From the NCBI GenBank assembly GCA_932294295.1, contig OW028580.1, forward strand, positions 33,054,136 to 33,118,135: 64,000 nucleotides of DNA, given 5' to 3'. The notes beneath the pieces are model-generated. The model was not told the origin of the DNA and did not search any database. It worked only from the letters and a program-made list of their open reading frames with translations. Both the position numbers and the translations under genes were made by a program. Source of the DNA: Alitta virens (Eukaryota > Annelida > Polychaeta > Phyllodocida > Nereididae). Of the stretch, positions 10,601-21,818 are shown piece by piece. Every line of letters begins with the position of its first letter. Position 1 is the first letter of the stretch.

Positions 10601-13337
10601 CCTTCCTTACGACCAGTGGGAGTTCGTTGACCTAATGAAGGACTACCCCCAAAACCTCCCCTTGTCAGGGAATTGCTCCGCAAGAACCCTCCGGAGTATG
10701 GGGTTTTGCTCGGAATCCCTTTCATAGGAGCTGAATTAAAAAGAAAGGTAATGAGACATTTATTTTGTATAATCTTCACATAGTCTGATTCAAGTGCAGA
10801 TGTTTATATATATTATATAAATATAGATATTTTATTCATACACATTGTAAAAAAAAATATATACATTGGCATAATATCAACAGTTAAAAAGAAATGAACG
10901 TTAAATAAAGTGGGATTAAAAATATCTAACAACTGAAACACTGAAATTATTTTTTTTCTAATTACAAACAAAACTGAAACATAATAGGTATACAATACAA
11001 TAGTGAGAAGAAGCAACTAAACAAATGTGGCAGGCTGTGGAATAATACTTTGAAGTCACTCACTTGTATCGTCCATCTTTTTGGCAAAACTCCTGGGCTT
11101 AATTGGTATACTCATTCCACCTCCAGGGTTTTTCCTTAAGTTGTTTGCCGTTTCAGCAGCTACAAAGATGAGGAAACAGATTTTTGAATCATCTCAGTGT
11201 TCAAAGTATTGGTGAACGGTCGCAGTCAATTGTGCACATACTATTATAACTCAATAATAACAGATACTAAATGCTTTATTTGCTTGAAATGTTACATCCA
11301 AGTTGAAATTAAATCTCTTAATGATCATGACCTTATACAAGATCTTAGGAAAACGTGCAGTATAGCGGAACCAAATTTATAACCATGTTTAGCGAGCCTC
11401 GTTGCCAGGCTTATGATGTAAAATGCTTGAATCAATGTACACAAACAAATGACGGTGGATTTCATTTTCAAGGAAAGCCATTGTTTATTTTTTTAATTTT
11501 CTCGGGGGCTGCTGCCCCAAACCCCCGCTATGATAAACAAACATTATTGTTATTGTGTGCTAGCACAAAATATGACAAAAAATTGTGATATTTTGAAATA
11601 TTTCATGGACTCCAAATATAGGCATAAATTTGGGTCCACTATACTGCACTAGACCCAGATCTTATAATTGGAATTTACACTCATTTGATGACTTCATAGT
11701 TAATTAGCAGAGCAAGAGTTTAAGTTTTACAGGATTTCGTATCTCTTAATATTACTTCATATTTGATCATATTATTGTCATTGACACTCACATTTTTGCA
11801 TGAGATCAGCCCTCAGGGCGGCAGACTTAGGCTTCCTCTTCAAAGCAAAGTGCTTCATAGGTTGCGGCAAGGAAGACACAGCGGATTGGAGGGCAACACG
11901 GTTCAAATACAGACATTCCAAGGGCATCATACCAACATCACCGGAACGTTTTACTGTAAAATAAGTGTATGGAAATGTACAGGAAAGAACACAAATGTAA
12001 TCCAAAAAAAATTACAACGTAATGAAATCTAAGAGTCTCTTGTACCGAGTTTCTTCAAGTCCGTGAGTACATCATGGAAGAATCGATGTTGAGTATCCAC
12101 ATCAGTATTCAAAGTTCCCGACTGAGGATATGTTCGAAGAATTTCACCCACCACTGCGACCCACTGGTCCGTGTCCTCTGTGGCCTGGTGAAGAATATCC
12201 TCCAGTTCTGCACGCCACTGTCAATGAAAGTGTGCAGGACACTTCAGGGTTAAAAGCTCGTTAAAAGCGTAACCGAGACAGACATATTAACAACATACTT
12301 ATATCTAGTCCATGCAGCCAAAGCAATAGCACTATTCACAGATTCAATCAAAACAAGCTACTTTCTTACAGAAACAACATAATGCAATGCTTTTACCCGT
12401 AGTTTGTTGTGGTAAATCTTGCTGATATTTAGACCACAAACACTTGCCGAATAGCTGTGGTTTTACTTGTTTGGTGAAAGAAAAGGCACACATTTTATTC
12501 AGTGTTTGCAGTTTTATATTTCCATCCCAAGTGGCAGCATTTGGATCAACCAAACAGGCAATGGCGTTGGAGACTCCAAAGACCTACGGGGGTTGAAAGT
12601 CAACTTAGTCAAGGGGTGCAATGGGGAGGGGCTGTAATTAAAAATACCTGACCTGACTTTGGGGGGGGGGGGGCACCCCCAACAGCCCCCTGTCTCTGAC
12701 GCCTATGTAAACAGCCTTAGCGAAATGACGACAGAGTAAGCGAAAGCTCATTTCTCATGACAAAAAGTCTCTCTTTAACTTGATCATTCATGTCGGCAAG
12801 TGCTTATGATCTACATGATGCAAAATTACTCCATGCATGGAGTCACTCAAGACCAAGGCCAGGGCGGGATGACCCGATGGACCAGTCCTGCTATCAGTGC
12901 CAGGCTGCTGCCAGTGCTGGTGAGCTTGGTGAGTGGTGACTGCATGAGTAATCCCTAATGTAGACAGCCCAGCATATGTTGGAGTTGAAAAGTGACTTCC
13001 ACATTCATTTAGCAAAGGTAGCTCATTAGAATGCAAAGCAGCAATATACTGCAACACAATCATGCACTCTCACACCTGTTGATACCAACAATGCAAACAT
13101 TACAAAAGATTACAATAACAGGAAAGTTACCTCTTCCACGTTTCTCTTTGGGAGATGCAAAAAGGCCAGCATTAATTTGACCTTCACATACGGCTGGAGG
13201 CTGTAGAAGCATTCTCGAATGCTCATAAGCTTCTCCCGCGACAAATTAGAACTTATTGAGCTTCCAGACCACAGGTCGTCCGTGGAACCGAGCTTATTGT
13301 GAAGCCAAAGTGCAGTGTCTCCCTCCCTGGCCGCCAT
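7621..13337 (-). CDS. NELFA: Negative elongation factor A (NELF-A)
   Basis: NELF subunit that binds RNA polymerase II and holds it paused near promoters. Eleven minus-strand exons: 13337-13131, 12217-12046, 11953-11792, 11159-11064, 10730-10591, 10234-10171, 10020-9926, 9499-9394, 9060-8741, 8395-8296, 7814-7621. They sum to 1656 nt (551 aa plus stop), against about 528 aa in human. The N-terminus has the family's LWLHNKLG.TDDLW, then MMPLECLYLN and MKHFALKRKPKSAALRADL, followed by MKGIPSKTP, TPDYAAGL, a Gln/Pro-rich linker (about residues 386-445) and the conserved tail VTRPEKALILGFMAGSRENP. The initiator ATG is within GGCCGCCATAAT read in reverse, and a GC-rich motif GCGCCACCT lies about 96 bp upstream. 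The TAA stop sits inside an AATAAA. Introns contain MITEs, a SINE and an LTR remnant. Confidence 0.95.
7862..8075 (-). mobile_element. SINE family C copy in NELFA intron 10
   Basis: Read on the minus strand it shares ATTGGCGGTCC, GTGTCTATGCTGAGGCAAGT, AAAAGATCCCACCCATGGGG, TCGATAGCGGCAAGAA and TTAGAGGGCTGCACTTCCC with the plus-strand copy at 53135-53385. The 5' tRNA-like head is not clear in this copy. Confidence 0.6.
8108..8288 (+). mobile_element. LTR-retrotransposon remnant: LTR end plus primer-binding-like site
   Basis: The segment has AATAAAG near the end of an LTR-like stretch, then ATCTTGGACTGATTAATACA followed by TTTGGCGACGAGGATGGG. The latter starts with TGG, as a tRNA primer-binding site just inside a gypsy-type 5' LTR would. 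ATCTTGGACTGATTAATACA then occurs again at about 8267-8286. This looks like an internally deleted insertion. It ends a few bases from the donor of NELFA exon 10 (8296). Confidence 0.4.
11355..11649. mobile_element. 295-bp MITE with 26-bp terminal inverted repeats
   Basis: Left end GTGCAGTATAGCGGAACC continues AAATTTAT. The right end is the reverse complement with about two mismatches (ATAAATTTGGGTCC, then ACTATACTGCAC). It has no ORF of its own. A single-ended relative lies at 59830-59950 in MMS19 intron 18. It is inserted in NELFA intron 3. Confidence 0.65.
12661..12673 (+). repeat. Poly-G tract in NELFA intron 1
   Basis: A run of 13 or so G, followed directly by CACCCCC. Similar homopolymers are a C run at about 7233-7248, a G run at about 14765-14781 and a C run at about 61915-61934. 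They have no visible function. Confidence 0.6.
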
Positions 13338-16047
13338 AATGAATTTTTTCCGCTACCAATGTTTTCAGCTTCTCTGATTGGTCAAAAATGATGGAGGGCA
13401 TTTTACGCCAGATGCCGCTCTGACTGCCTCTTGCGCCACCTGGATGTCACAGAAATGAATCAAAGGACCTTTCCAACGTGTACCAGAAGGACATCAAGCT
13501 TAGATTCAGTTCAGCAAACACAGATTGAGAGCCATTGGGATCATGAGCTCCTAGAGTGTCCTTGACAGGTAATTGCATTGTTTCCTTGTTTGGTAAGCGT
13601 CTGACAGGTCATGACATGTGGCTCCATCATTTTTGACCAGTCAGAGAAGCAACATAACATACGCCTTAATGCCAGTAATAACCCAAATTCTTATCAAATT
13701 ATTTTTATATAATGTTGCAGGCTCCAGCCACAATGTTAATGCATGAAGCCAAAAATCGTCATGCCCAGTGTATGACAAACACCTGCAAGGAACTGCTTTT
13801 AGTTAGGAACAGAGAGATGCATTGAATGAAGTCATACATCAAACATCTGTAAATTAAACTAGGCCTATTTTTTTTAATCATGTGTAATGTTAACACATTC
13901 CTATCATTTCAAACATTCTGTATAGTGTATCACAGGGTATGAAAAAAAGATGATATATATTAAGGGACTGTTTGCAAATAAAAATGAAGTTGTGAAAATG
14001 TATGATCTAAACACATTTTTAAAACATGCCTATTAAAAGTATTATTAATATACTTAAATTCCCCAATTTTTTATGGATAAGTATCATTGTAAACATAGAG
14101 TACCAGGTTTAGGGAATGTTACAAACATCACTATTTACAGCAGTTTATTCATGAATAAACTGAACAGTGTGAATGTGAGCTCATGATTCATGAGCTCCCA
14201 GTTATGTCATGTTACATCATATTAGCTAACTGTGAGTTGGCATGAGCTCACTTCCCCATGGTGTTTGTATCAGGCATTGCTTCAGTTTTTAAATATCCTG
14301 AAGAAAAAGGTATAGAAGTAATGCATATTGATATCTAAACGCAAAATCATTCTAGTTATTATTTTATAGTTTAAATTATTATTAGTTTGCTTCGCTCAAG
14401 CAACAATAAGACACCTTGACATCGTGAAGATGAGCCAATGCTGTAATGATTAAGATTCAGATACATTTATTTGCAATTTACATGAATATCCGCATTACAA
14501 TAACAACAATTTTACTTTAAGGTGAGGGATCCCACCAATATAACTTGAGTTTTTGCTACCGTGGAGTCACCTAGAGAGATTCTATTTCATAATATAAGGA
14601 AGTGTAAAAACTGCTCTCATCTGTGTTGGTTTTGAACATGACTAACTATAATCATGATAATGATAAATCTATGATATGTACTTGATAGGCCTATTTGTCA
14701 TTTATTGTCTATATTACATGCTGTCATTAAATTAAAATGTAGATGATTATTTTCATATTCATCGGGAGGGGGGGGGGGGGGTGGCGGGGCGTCTGCAAGC
14801 AATTAGCAAGTAAAAAGGTGACATGCTTCAGTGGTCAGGAGCATTCAACTGGAATGGAATGAACCCTCTATGATAATTAACTAATGATGTATTCAAATTA
14901 CCCTTAGGTACAATTGTGTATTATCAGCGAAGTTCTAAGAACCAGCGCACTAAATTAATAAGCAATGCAATATGCGCAAATGTTTCATCCTGGTCACAGC
15001 ATCATTTCAAACGTTGTTACAATAGAAACTTTAGAAATTAGAAACTTTGCTTCTGTTTACAATATAAAAAGTTGTTTGCACATCATTATATGTTCATTTT
15101 AATTGTGCTGTTAAATTCCAGTGTACTGTATACATTTTTATTGTAATTTACACACATACAAGTCATGCATGGATGACATTCTGATTAAAATAAAACCTTT
15201 AACCACAGCAAAAAATATCTAAGCTAGCCCTTTTCCCTCCTTCAATCATATGCCATGTACAATGCATATGATCCTGGGTATAATATATATAATATTATAT
15301 ATCATTGAACTCATCCATACTGCAGGTTGAATAATAATTGTCTGGATAGTATGTGAACACGGATCAGTGCCAACTATCATCAGTTCATATCATTCAAAAT
15401 GAATAAAAATTTTTATTGGCGATAACTGGTTTATTCAGTGATAACATTAACAGGAAGCAGAATGAAATTGCCGATTCATTAATTGCATGAAAATTATGAT
15501 TAAAAAACACCATGTCAAGATAGCAAGTGCACTCATTATTTAGTATAAAATAGAGGTAGATAGTAAAACTGAGTGCACATTTAATCCCATGAAAAAATCA
15601 ACATAGCACTTATGACGTCACACGTACGTCCCTGGTGGCAGCTACTGGACCTACAGGTTCTTGATCCTCAAATACGCGAAAAGCGTTTATTTTGTTTGTA
15701 ACATAGATTCTACGCATTAGAAAGTCGGGTTTAGATCTTTTTATTTCGGCAAAAGTATGATTTTGATTGCCCATGACCTTTCAGGTATTGGTAAAATACA
15801 TTAGTTGTGAGCACAGTTGGACATAGTACATAGTGTCATACACCTAGATATTGTAGCTCCAAAGTAGTCCACTGTGAAGGTTGTACGTCTGACCAAGCCA
15901 TTTTGACTGGTGGAGTCAGTGTGGACTACACTAGATCTAGATGAACGACTTCATCAATATATAAAATCACATAGTGTCTAAAGTAAGATATTTTTGAATA
16001 GCAAATTTAGATATGAAGCATTCATAATTTATTAGTGTGTATGGTAT
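13338..16047. other. Intergenic, NELFA promoter side; no gene seen
   Basis: No supported exon on either strand. The first 300 bp hold the NELFA promoter: GCGCCACCT at 13433-13441 and an inverted repeat, GCTTCTCTGATTGGTC at about 13367 with its partner GACCAGTCAGAGAAGC at about 13635. The rest is AT-rich with a poly-G tract (about 14765-14781) and a palindrome at 14177-14197 with arms GAGCTCATGA/TCATGAGCTC. There is also a TGACGTCA at about 15613. Confidence 0.5.
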
Positions 16048-17955
16048 TGTGACGATTTTCCTAATTTAGTTGACTGCGCCAATAATTATGCAACCTCCTA
16101 CTCCCTGGTTGCTTTAATTATGATGTTATTGTTGCAATTAGGTGTAAACTTCTTTAGCCGGCAGAACCTTAGATATGGCCATTCCTTAAGAGTTGCTCAC
16201 AGGCTGTGTCGGGACTGCAACAAGTTCTGACCGGCTGAAACTCGGCGTAATTACTCAAGTACCTATGATGGAGTAAACAGAGTCATTGAAGTAAAGTTTA
16301 GAATCTTTATTGCAACAATAGTTTTGCATCAGACATTTCGGTCTGACAAATCGGTGTAAAATCGGGTCTTGGAGTAAACAGGTCTCCTTGTCGGTGTGAT
16401 TGGCCTTGTTTGGAATCAATCCTCAGCCACCAACCAAATCTCGAACCACCACTAGTTTCACCAACCACGAACACTGCTCCAATAGTAAAGATGCAATTCT
16501 ACAGAATAATTAGGGTTGACAATCACTCCAACGTACAACTGCACATAGAATCCAAGAACAACTTCTTAGATGAACTGATGATCCCCACTTTCGGAACACT
16601 TCTCGGAGCAACCTCGGAGATAAGTTGATGACTTCCACTCAGATCACGGACTTAGAATACAACAAGGAACAACCTCGGAGTAATTTACATAACAACTACA
16701 GCTATTATATACTTTCGGAGTATCCTTGGAGTCGGCTCGGTGATTGCCGCTAAGAACCTAACACTCTCGGAGCGATCTAGCTACTTCTACTAGTTTCGCA
16801 TCTCGGAGTAATCTCGGAAGTAAACACAGCACGCCTCAGAGTAAAGTGGATCTCTGTTACTACTACTGCTACACCTCCGACATCCGCAACACACCTCTCG
16901 GAGCAATCACAATGGAGCACTGAACCTCAGAGCACACCTCGGAGCAATCACACAGGAACCAGGAACCTCGAAGCACGCCTCGGAGCAATGTCGGAGCAAT
17001 CCAACTGGAACCCGGAACCTCAGAGCACGCCTCGGAGCAATCCCGCTGAAACCTTGAACCTCGGAGCACACTTCGGAGCAATCTCACTTGAAACTAGAAC
17101 CTTGGAGCATGGCTCGGAGCAATCCCGGAGCACACCTCGGAGCACACTGTATAAACTACTGCACTGGGAATACGTCTGCTACAATTCTGCTACAGCTCCT
17201 CCCAGTCTGAAATAAAATATAATTTCCAGCTACTCCGAACTCCAACTCATCACAACATCTTCTTCACTGACACCTCAGCAAACTGACCCCGAACTCTCCA
17301 GATCTCAGAGTTATATAGCATGACCAACTTCGTAGTCAACGAAAAGATGTTAGTTACCATCCATATTTGGCACCAAGTGACATCATGGGACGTCAGCATC
17401 GTCAGCATTCACAGCACATCACGCCATCTTGTGTAAAATTCACTAACCACATTCACAATGCAGCTAAGCCAGTAAAACTGAAGTTTAGCTTAACAAAGGC
17501 TTGTAATATTCAGAAATAGAAGAAATACAGTTGCAATCTCTCATTATAGCCCAGTATTAAAGACATTTTATTATGTTCTGATAGCAGAAATTACGATTTA
17601 TTATCGCCGTACATTGCATTGTCAAAACCGGCATTCGGCCGTCACTGTCATCCGCATCGTTTTTGGTGTTTTCGGGCTAAAATCAGTACAAACTCTCTCA
17701 ATTATTGTTGAAATTGGTATTCTCAGCTTAATTTATTTAACAGTGTTTTTAGTAGATCATAGCATCACTTCGTCAACTTCCAGTTGTGGATTTTCACTTC
17801 CTGCTTGTCATATTTTTACTGCTCGCACTTCAAAATGCTTCATAGATGATATTTAAGGTATTTCTAGCCAGTGACAGTGCTCAAACATAAGATCTAACAT
17901 GATTCTGCTTCGTTCCACACTCTTCTTCGCCTTAGTTTGATTCTGCATCGTTTCA
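16048..17955 (-). repeat. 3' LTR of the gypsy element
   Basis: It begins TGTGACGATTTTCC on the plus strand and ends TTTCA, giving TG...CA ends in either reading. Near-identical sequence recurs at 24470-26298. It holds an array of CTCGGAGCA-like units (about 16600-17150). In element orientation an AATAAAG polyadenylation signal lies near 16308. It is about 80 bp longer than the 5' LTR because of indels in and beyond the array. Confidence 0.92.
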
Positions 17956-17983
17956 CACTCCTCTACTTTGCCTTAAGCTCGTC

Positions 17984-18118
17984 CTCGAGCAGCAAGTTCA
18001 GCAGATCGACGACAACCAGGCAGCAAGTTCAGCAGATCGACGACAACCAGGCAGCAAGTTCAGCTCAGATCAATGACAACCAGGCAGCAAGTTCAGCTCA
18101 GATCAATGACAACAAAGT
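17984..18118 (+). repeat. 28-33-bp tandem repeat next to the 3' LTR
   Basis: About four imperfect copies of GGCAGCAAGTTCAGC followed by GATCGACGACAACCA or GATCAATGACAACCA. It lies in the untranslated gypsy region between the extra ORF and the purine tract. Confidence 0.75.
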
Positions 18119-18195
18119 GATCAGTCCCACAAATTTATTATTAATTGGTAAAAGAAATTATACAAAATAAAAAGCCATTCTAACATCTACCATCG

Positions 18196-19207
18196 TTAAA
18201 TTTTTAATATTTTGAACCCAGCACCTCCTTCCTCCTGACGTGTTTCTCTCAGCTTTCGTACCTCCCGATCGGCCTTCACTCGTCTCCTCCGCTCCGCCTC
18301 CATTTCTTCCCTCAGGTTGTTTAGCAAATCAAAGACCTTGACCCACTTGCCTCCTTCCTTTTCTAAGTCTCTCCCCTCTACCTCACCCTCCTCCTCGCTC
18401 ATCTCCAAATCCTTCTCCAACAATTCCGTCTGCTTCTTTTTCATTCTTCTTGCATCTCCTCCTCCCGCCTCTTCATCCACCCCTCCTTCTCCTTCCTAAA
18501 TTCCTCCTGCTACCTCATCCTCTCTAACATTGCATCTTTTTCTTTCCTTATTTCCTCCTCCAGCTCTTCCCACCTTCTCTTTCTGCTCTGCCTCTCCTCC
18601 TCAGCCTTCTCCTTTGCTATCCTGTCTACAGCTGCTCTCTCCTTCTCTTTCTTTCTCTCTAATCTCCTCGTCTTCTTTCTCCTTCCTCTCCTTCCTCTCT
18701 TTCTTTTCTCTGGTTCTCCTCCTCTCCGCTTCTTCTTTCTCCTCTCTCTCCTCCTCAGCCTTCTCCTTTGCTCTCCTGTCTACAGCTGCTCTCTCCTTCT
18801 CTTTCTTCTCTTTCGCTCTCCTCTCCTCGTCTTCTTTTTATTCCCTTTCTCAGCCTCCTCCTCTTCCTCCGTATAGTGGGGGTTCACTTCTCTCTCCATT
18901 AAATAACCCCCAGTCCATCAAATTTTTTTTATTTTGGTGAAGTTTGATTTCGTCCATCCTCCATTTTTTGGTTGGGCATTGTCTACATAAGTAAGAAGTT
19001 ATGACCTGTTGGTGTCGTCGCACCCAATGCCTCAGGAAATTCCCGTGTCGGGAAAAACTTAACTGACATCCTTGCGCGGGGCACTCCGTCCCAGGAGTGT
19101 AGTCAGGGGGCCCATCCCCACTGGCCTTTCTCTTTTGATCGATGACAACTTCTCTTTCCTCCTCCTCCTCCTCACTTGTCTCATTCATGGACAACGCGAT
19201 CTCGGGG
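18196..19207 (-). pseudogene. Extra 3' ORF of the gypsy element: C2H2 zinc finger plus charged helix
   Basis: This lies between integrase and 3' LTR, where simple gypsy elements have nothing and errantiviruses have env. A pyrimidine-rich stretch ending TTTCTTTTCCAG, just after the integrase stop, looks like a splice acceptor at 19207. From there the frame is open through an ATG at 19188. The N-terminus is acidic (ETSEEEEEEREV). A good C2H2 finger follows (C-x4-C-x12-H-x4-H, in CPAQGC...RHWVRRH). A second, partial finger follows (YLCRQCPTKKW...LH). Then come about 200 codons rich in Glu, Lys and Arg, broken by frameshifts and stops, with an internal duplication of KEKERAAVDR.AKEKAEEER. It ends near 18196. 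There is no transmembrane segment, so it is not envelope-like. Function unknown. Confidence 0.6.
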
Positions 19208-19220
19208 CTGGAAAAGAAAT

Positions 19221-20216
19221 TTAATTTTGTCTATGACGGATTCTGTCAACATGAACGACTCTGCTATTGAGACCCTCTATCACATAATGAACATCTTCAA
19301 TCTTTCTTTCAACCCTCCATCCCTTCTTCCATGCTGCTTGTAATTTTGTACTTCTCCCTGGTATCTTTGTCGGATCATATAACCATACCAGCTGATCCTT
19401 TTCAAACCGCACATCTGAGGCTCCCACGTCGTAACGGCGTTTACGGACCTCCGCATCTCTCTTCAATCTGGCTCGTGCAAAGCTGTAAGCTTTTTCACAC
19501 CCGCCAACTGGTCGACATACTCGTCTCTCCTGAAGTCTCCTACAGAAGACTGACTTGCATTTCCAGCCACAAGACTTAGAGGCATGAGAATCTTACGACC
19601 AAACATCATCATGTTTGGAGTCAGACCCGTCGCCTCTTGCTTTGCCGCTCGATACGCACTCGTTATGAAAGGGAGATGTTTGTCCCAATACTTTGTCTCT
19701 TCTTGGCAGTAGATACAAAGTCCGGTTGAATCTTTCTACTTGACCATTAGCTTTAGGCCGCCATGCAGTGGTTCGAGTCTTCCTAATCCCTAGCAGCTTA
19801 CAAGTTTCCTTGAACAATCTTGATTCAAACTGTCGTCCCTGATCACTGTGAATTATCCTCATGGCTCCATACTGGCACACCCATTCTTCAACCAGCTTCC
19901 TAGCAACTGTCTTTGCTTCGATATTTCTCAATGCATACGCCTCCGTAAATTTGGTGAAAGTATCGGTCACAACTAGTACGTATTTATTTCCAGCAGCAGT
20001 CCTATCAAGAGGTCCCATGATGTCTACAGTGACTCTTTCCATCGGAGCACATGGCAAATACACTTTCATAGGTCCTCGGAGATTTTTCTGTTTCGGCTTT
20101 CTTGCCATAGGTTCACATCTGGCACAATACTGCTTCACATCACTCCTCACTCCAATCCAGTAAAAAGCCTTCAGCTTCTGTAAAGTTCGTTCAAAACCAA
20201 AATGACCATGAAGCAC
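19221..20216 (-). pseudogene. Integrase of gypsy pol (frameshifted)
   Basis: Inserts the cDNA copy into the genome. The HHCC-type N-terminal domain is seen as HGHFG with CARC. The DDE core has D in TVDIMGPL, D in IIHSDQGRQFES and E in NGQVERFNRT, so all three catalytic acids are present. A frameshift lies just after NRTL (near 19730) and another near 19480. The C-terminal domain then reads KRRYDVGA, DQLVWLYDPT and VVHVDRIRHRQN and ends at 19221. Confidence 0.88.
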
Positions 20217-20237
20217 TATCAGTTGTAATTGAAAGGA

Positions 20238-21818
20238 CTATCCTTTTTTATTAAAGAATTTCCAATACAACAATCCATCTTTCAGGAGCAAGCGATCCCA
20301 CATAGTCATCAAGCTCTTCACTTTCTCTGACTCACTAGACAACTCGGACCAAGTTGGTCTTCTACCGCTTTCAATCGCGATCAAAACTGATTTATTGGTT
20401 GAGTCACACGTTTCATCCTTCCCCCCTTCAAGCTCCAGTAAAACTCCTTCTCCATCTTCATCTGCAACTGCTCCGCATGTCCTTTCTTGGGAGCAACTAC
20501 CATCAGCACGGTGACATTGCTGACATGGTTTCATAGCTCTCCGACTTAGAGCATCTGCATTCCAGTGAACTCTTCCTGGCCTATGCTGTTCCACTAAATT
20601 AAGACAACCAAGTTCTTGTAACCATCGCGCCATCTGTCCTACTGGTTGCTTCATTCGTTTTGCCCAAACAACAGCAGTATTATCAGTTCAGAGCACAACC
20701 TTTCTTCCCAACAAGTATGGCCTCCAAGTTCTTACTTCAGTGACAACTGCCAACATCTCTTTTCGTGTGACGCAATAATTCGTCTCAGCCCGTGTTAAAG
20801 ATTTACTCATGTATGCTAGCACAATTTCTTTTTCATCTTGTATCTGAGACAACATAGCTCCTACAGCAGTCCCCGAAGCATTAGTGTCAAGTACCATTTG
20901 CCCTTCTTGACGTGGATAACCCAACACCAGAGCAGATGTTAAAGCTCCCTTCAAAGTCTCAAATGCTTCTTGACAAGACTCATCCCAATGGAACTTAACT
21001 TGAGTACTGGTTAACCGGTGCAAAGGTCTGGCAATCTTTGCATAATTCTTGATGAAGCACCTGTAATAACCACCTAAGCCTAAGAAGGATCTCACATCTT
21101 TTGCATTTTGTGGTGCAGGCCATTCTCGAACAGCCTCAATCTTGGAAGGTTGTGTAGAAACTCCTTGTTGTGAAATAACACGTCCAAGAAAATTAACCTC
21201 TTCAGCAAACAGCGTGCACTTCGATGTTTCCAGTTTAAGTCCTGCTTGCAATAACCTGTCGAAAACATGTGTCAGTCTCCCCAGCGTTTCATCAAAAGTT
21301 GACCCGAACACTATGATATCATCCAAATACACCAGACATTCATTCCATTGGAGACCGCGAAGTACCATCTCCATGAGCCGCTCAAAAGTAGCTACAGCAT
21401 TGGTCAGACCAAACGGCATTACTTGGAACTCGTATAACTCGGATCTGGTACAGAAAGCTGTTTTCTCCTGGTCTTTGGCATCCATCATCACCTGCCAATA
21501 CCCCGATTGCAGATCTAAGGTGCAAAAATACTTGGCCCCATCTAGGTGGTCAATACAGTCGTCAATTCGAGGCAAAGGATATGCATCTTTCTTGGTCACT
21601 TCGTTCAGCTTCCTATAGTCCACACAAAAACGAATCTTTCCATCGTTCTTCTTGACAAGTATAGTCGGAGACGCCCAAGGACTCGATGAAGGTACTATAA
21701 TATTTTGATCTAACATACGTTCTACCTCATTCTGCTCTGCTTCTCTCATCATCATAGGGAGACGCCTGGGTGGCTGTTTTGTAGGTCTCGTCTCTCCAAT
21801 CTCTAAACTGTTGCACAA
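20238..21818 (-). pseudogene. pol: Reverse transcriptase and RNase H of gypsy pol (two stop codons)
   Basis: RT signatures in order: VDYRKLNEVT, LDLQSGYWQV, FGLTNAVATF and the catalytic YLDD in ECLVYLDDIIVFG. The thumb/connection follows with VRSFLGLGGYYRCFI. The RNase H domain follows with LAYMSKSLTRAETNYCVTRKEMLAVV. An in-frame TGA at 20688-20690 interrupts the RNase H core just before TDNTA. The frame then reopens through NADALSRR, the usual RNase H end. A second in-frame stop (TAG, 20238-20240) precedes the integrase. Confidence 0.9.

Noticed and set aside
12344..12553. Open minus-strand stretch with a good acceptor (VFGVSNAIACLVDPNAA), a candidate extra NELFA exon
   Set aside because: Exon 1 joins directly and in phase to the exon at 12217 to give the conserved VEEWRAELEDIL. 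Inserting this piece would break the family alignment. It may be an unused cryptic exon.
18317..18940. Plus-strand Ser/Pro/Leu-rich frames in the pyrimidine-rich region
   Set aside because: They are the antisense of the purine-rich extra gypsy ORF; composition explains the openness.
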